Shown here piece by piece: positions 34,139 through 34,185 of a stretch of DNA of 34,185 nt (positions are counted from its first letter, which is position 1; every line of letters starts with the position of its first letter). The stretch lies in contig JAIXRO010000150.1 in the NCBI GenBank assembly GCA_027485145.1, positions 1 through 34,185 of the forward strand, in the 5' to 3' direction. This stretch comes from Hyphomonadaceae bacterium (GTDB lineage: Bacteria; Pseudomonadota; Alphaproteobacteria; Caulobacterales; Hyphomonadaceae). The notes beneath the pieces were generated by a model. That model did not search any database and was not told where the DNA came from. It was given only the letters and a program-made list of their open reading frames with translations. The translations under genes were made by a program, and so were the position numbers.

Positions 34139-34185
34139 TGATGACAGTTCCGCATAGCTTGACGCGCGCGTCCAGTGACTCTTGG

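Noticed and set aside
1-34185. CRISPR arrays, rRNA genes and replication origins
   Set aside because: I saw no regularly spaced repeats, rRNA sequence or iteron/DnaA-box clusters in the window.

Overview
The window looks like a chromosome segment of a GC-rich alphaproteobacterium carrying the end of an integrated conjugative element. The alphaproteobacterial call rests on the DUF2794 gene, GTTC-N7-GTTC type SOS boxes and the overall gene content. A Caulobacterales/Hyphomonadaceae-like host is my inference and is not proven by any single gene. GC content visibly drops between about 5.4 and 13 kb and stays lower than the flanks through the restriction genes to about 19.5 kb, as expected for acquired DNA.

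Region 1 (1-5073, + strand) is the distal half of a Trb-type (P-type) type IV secretion operon: the end of trbE, then trbJ, trbL, trbF, trbG and trbI, nearly all joined by 4-bp overlaps, followed by a small excisionase-like HTH gene. Region 2 (5074-5651) holds a fossil of an IS3-family transposase.

Region 3 (5652-12912) is a defence and regulation island. A leftward operon reads DUF2188 small protein, Cap6 (TRIP13-like AAA+), a Cap8-like protein, Cap7 (bacterial HORMA), a CD-NTase and Cap4 (nuclease-SAVED effector). This is a complete type III CBASS anti-phage system. Its probable promoter (TTGACG, 16 bp, TATAAT) is bracketed by two GTAAACC repeats. Divergently transcribed from it is a fused XRE-HTH/ImmA metalloprotease gene, overlapped by a PIN-domain nuclease gene. 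This pair probably controls the CBASS operon, forms a toxin-antitoxin-like module, or both. An ArdC antirestriction gene follows.

Region 4 (13266-19488, + strand) is an intact type I restriction-modification operon, hsdM-hsdS-hsdR, joined by ATGA overlaps. After 312 non-coding bases comes tRNA-Arg(ACG), whose 3' end faces the island. That is the usual geometry for an integration site, although no integrase is in the window.

Region 5 (19948-34138) reads as ordinary chromosome. It includes a lipoprotein trypsin-like protease coupled to a P1 (DmpA/NylC-like) peptidase, a divergent lipoprotein gamma-glutamyltransferase followed by thymidine kinase, a rhodanese, ferredoxin-NADP reductase, a small lipoprotein, an alpha/beta hydrolase, a redoxin and DsbD, SapC, a DUF885 metallopeptidase-like lipoprotein, a 115-aa orphan protein and DUF2794. 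The orphan has two SOS boxes directly upstream.

The most interesting parts are the CBASS operon with its unusual DUF2188 leader and flanking HTH-ImmA/PIN module, and the SOS-controlled orphan gene.
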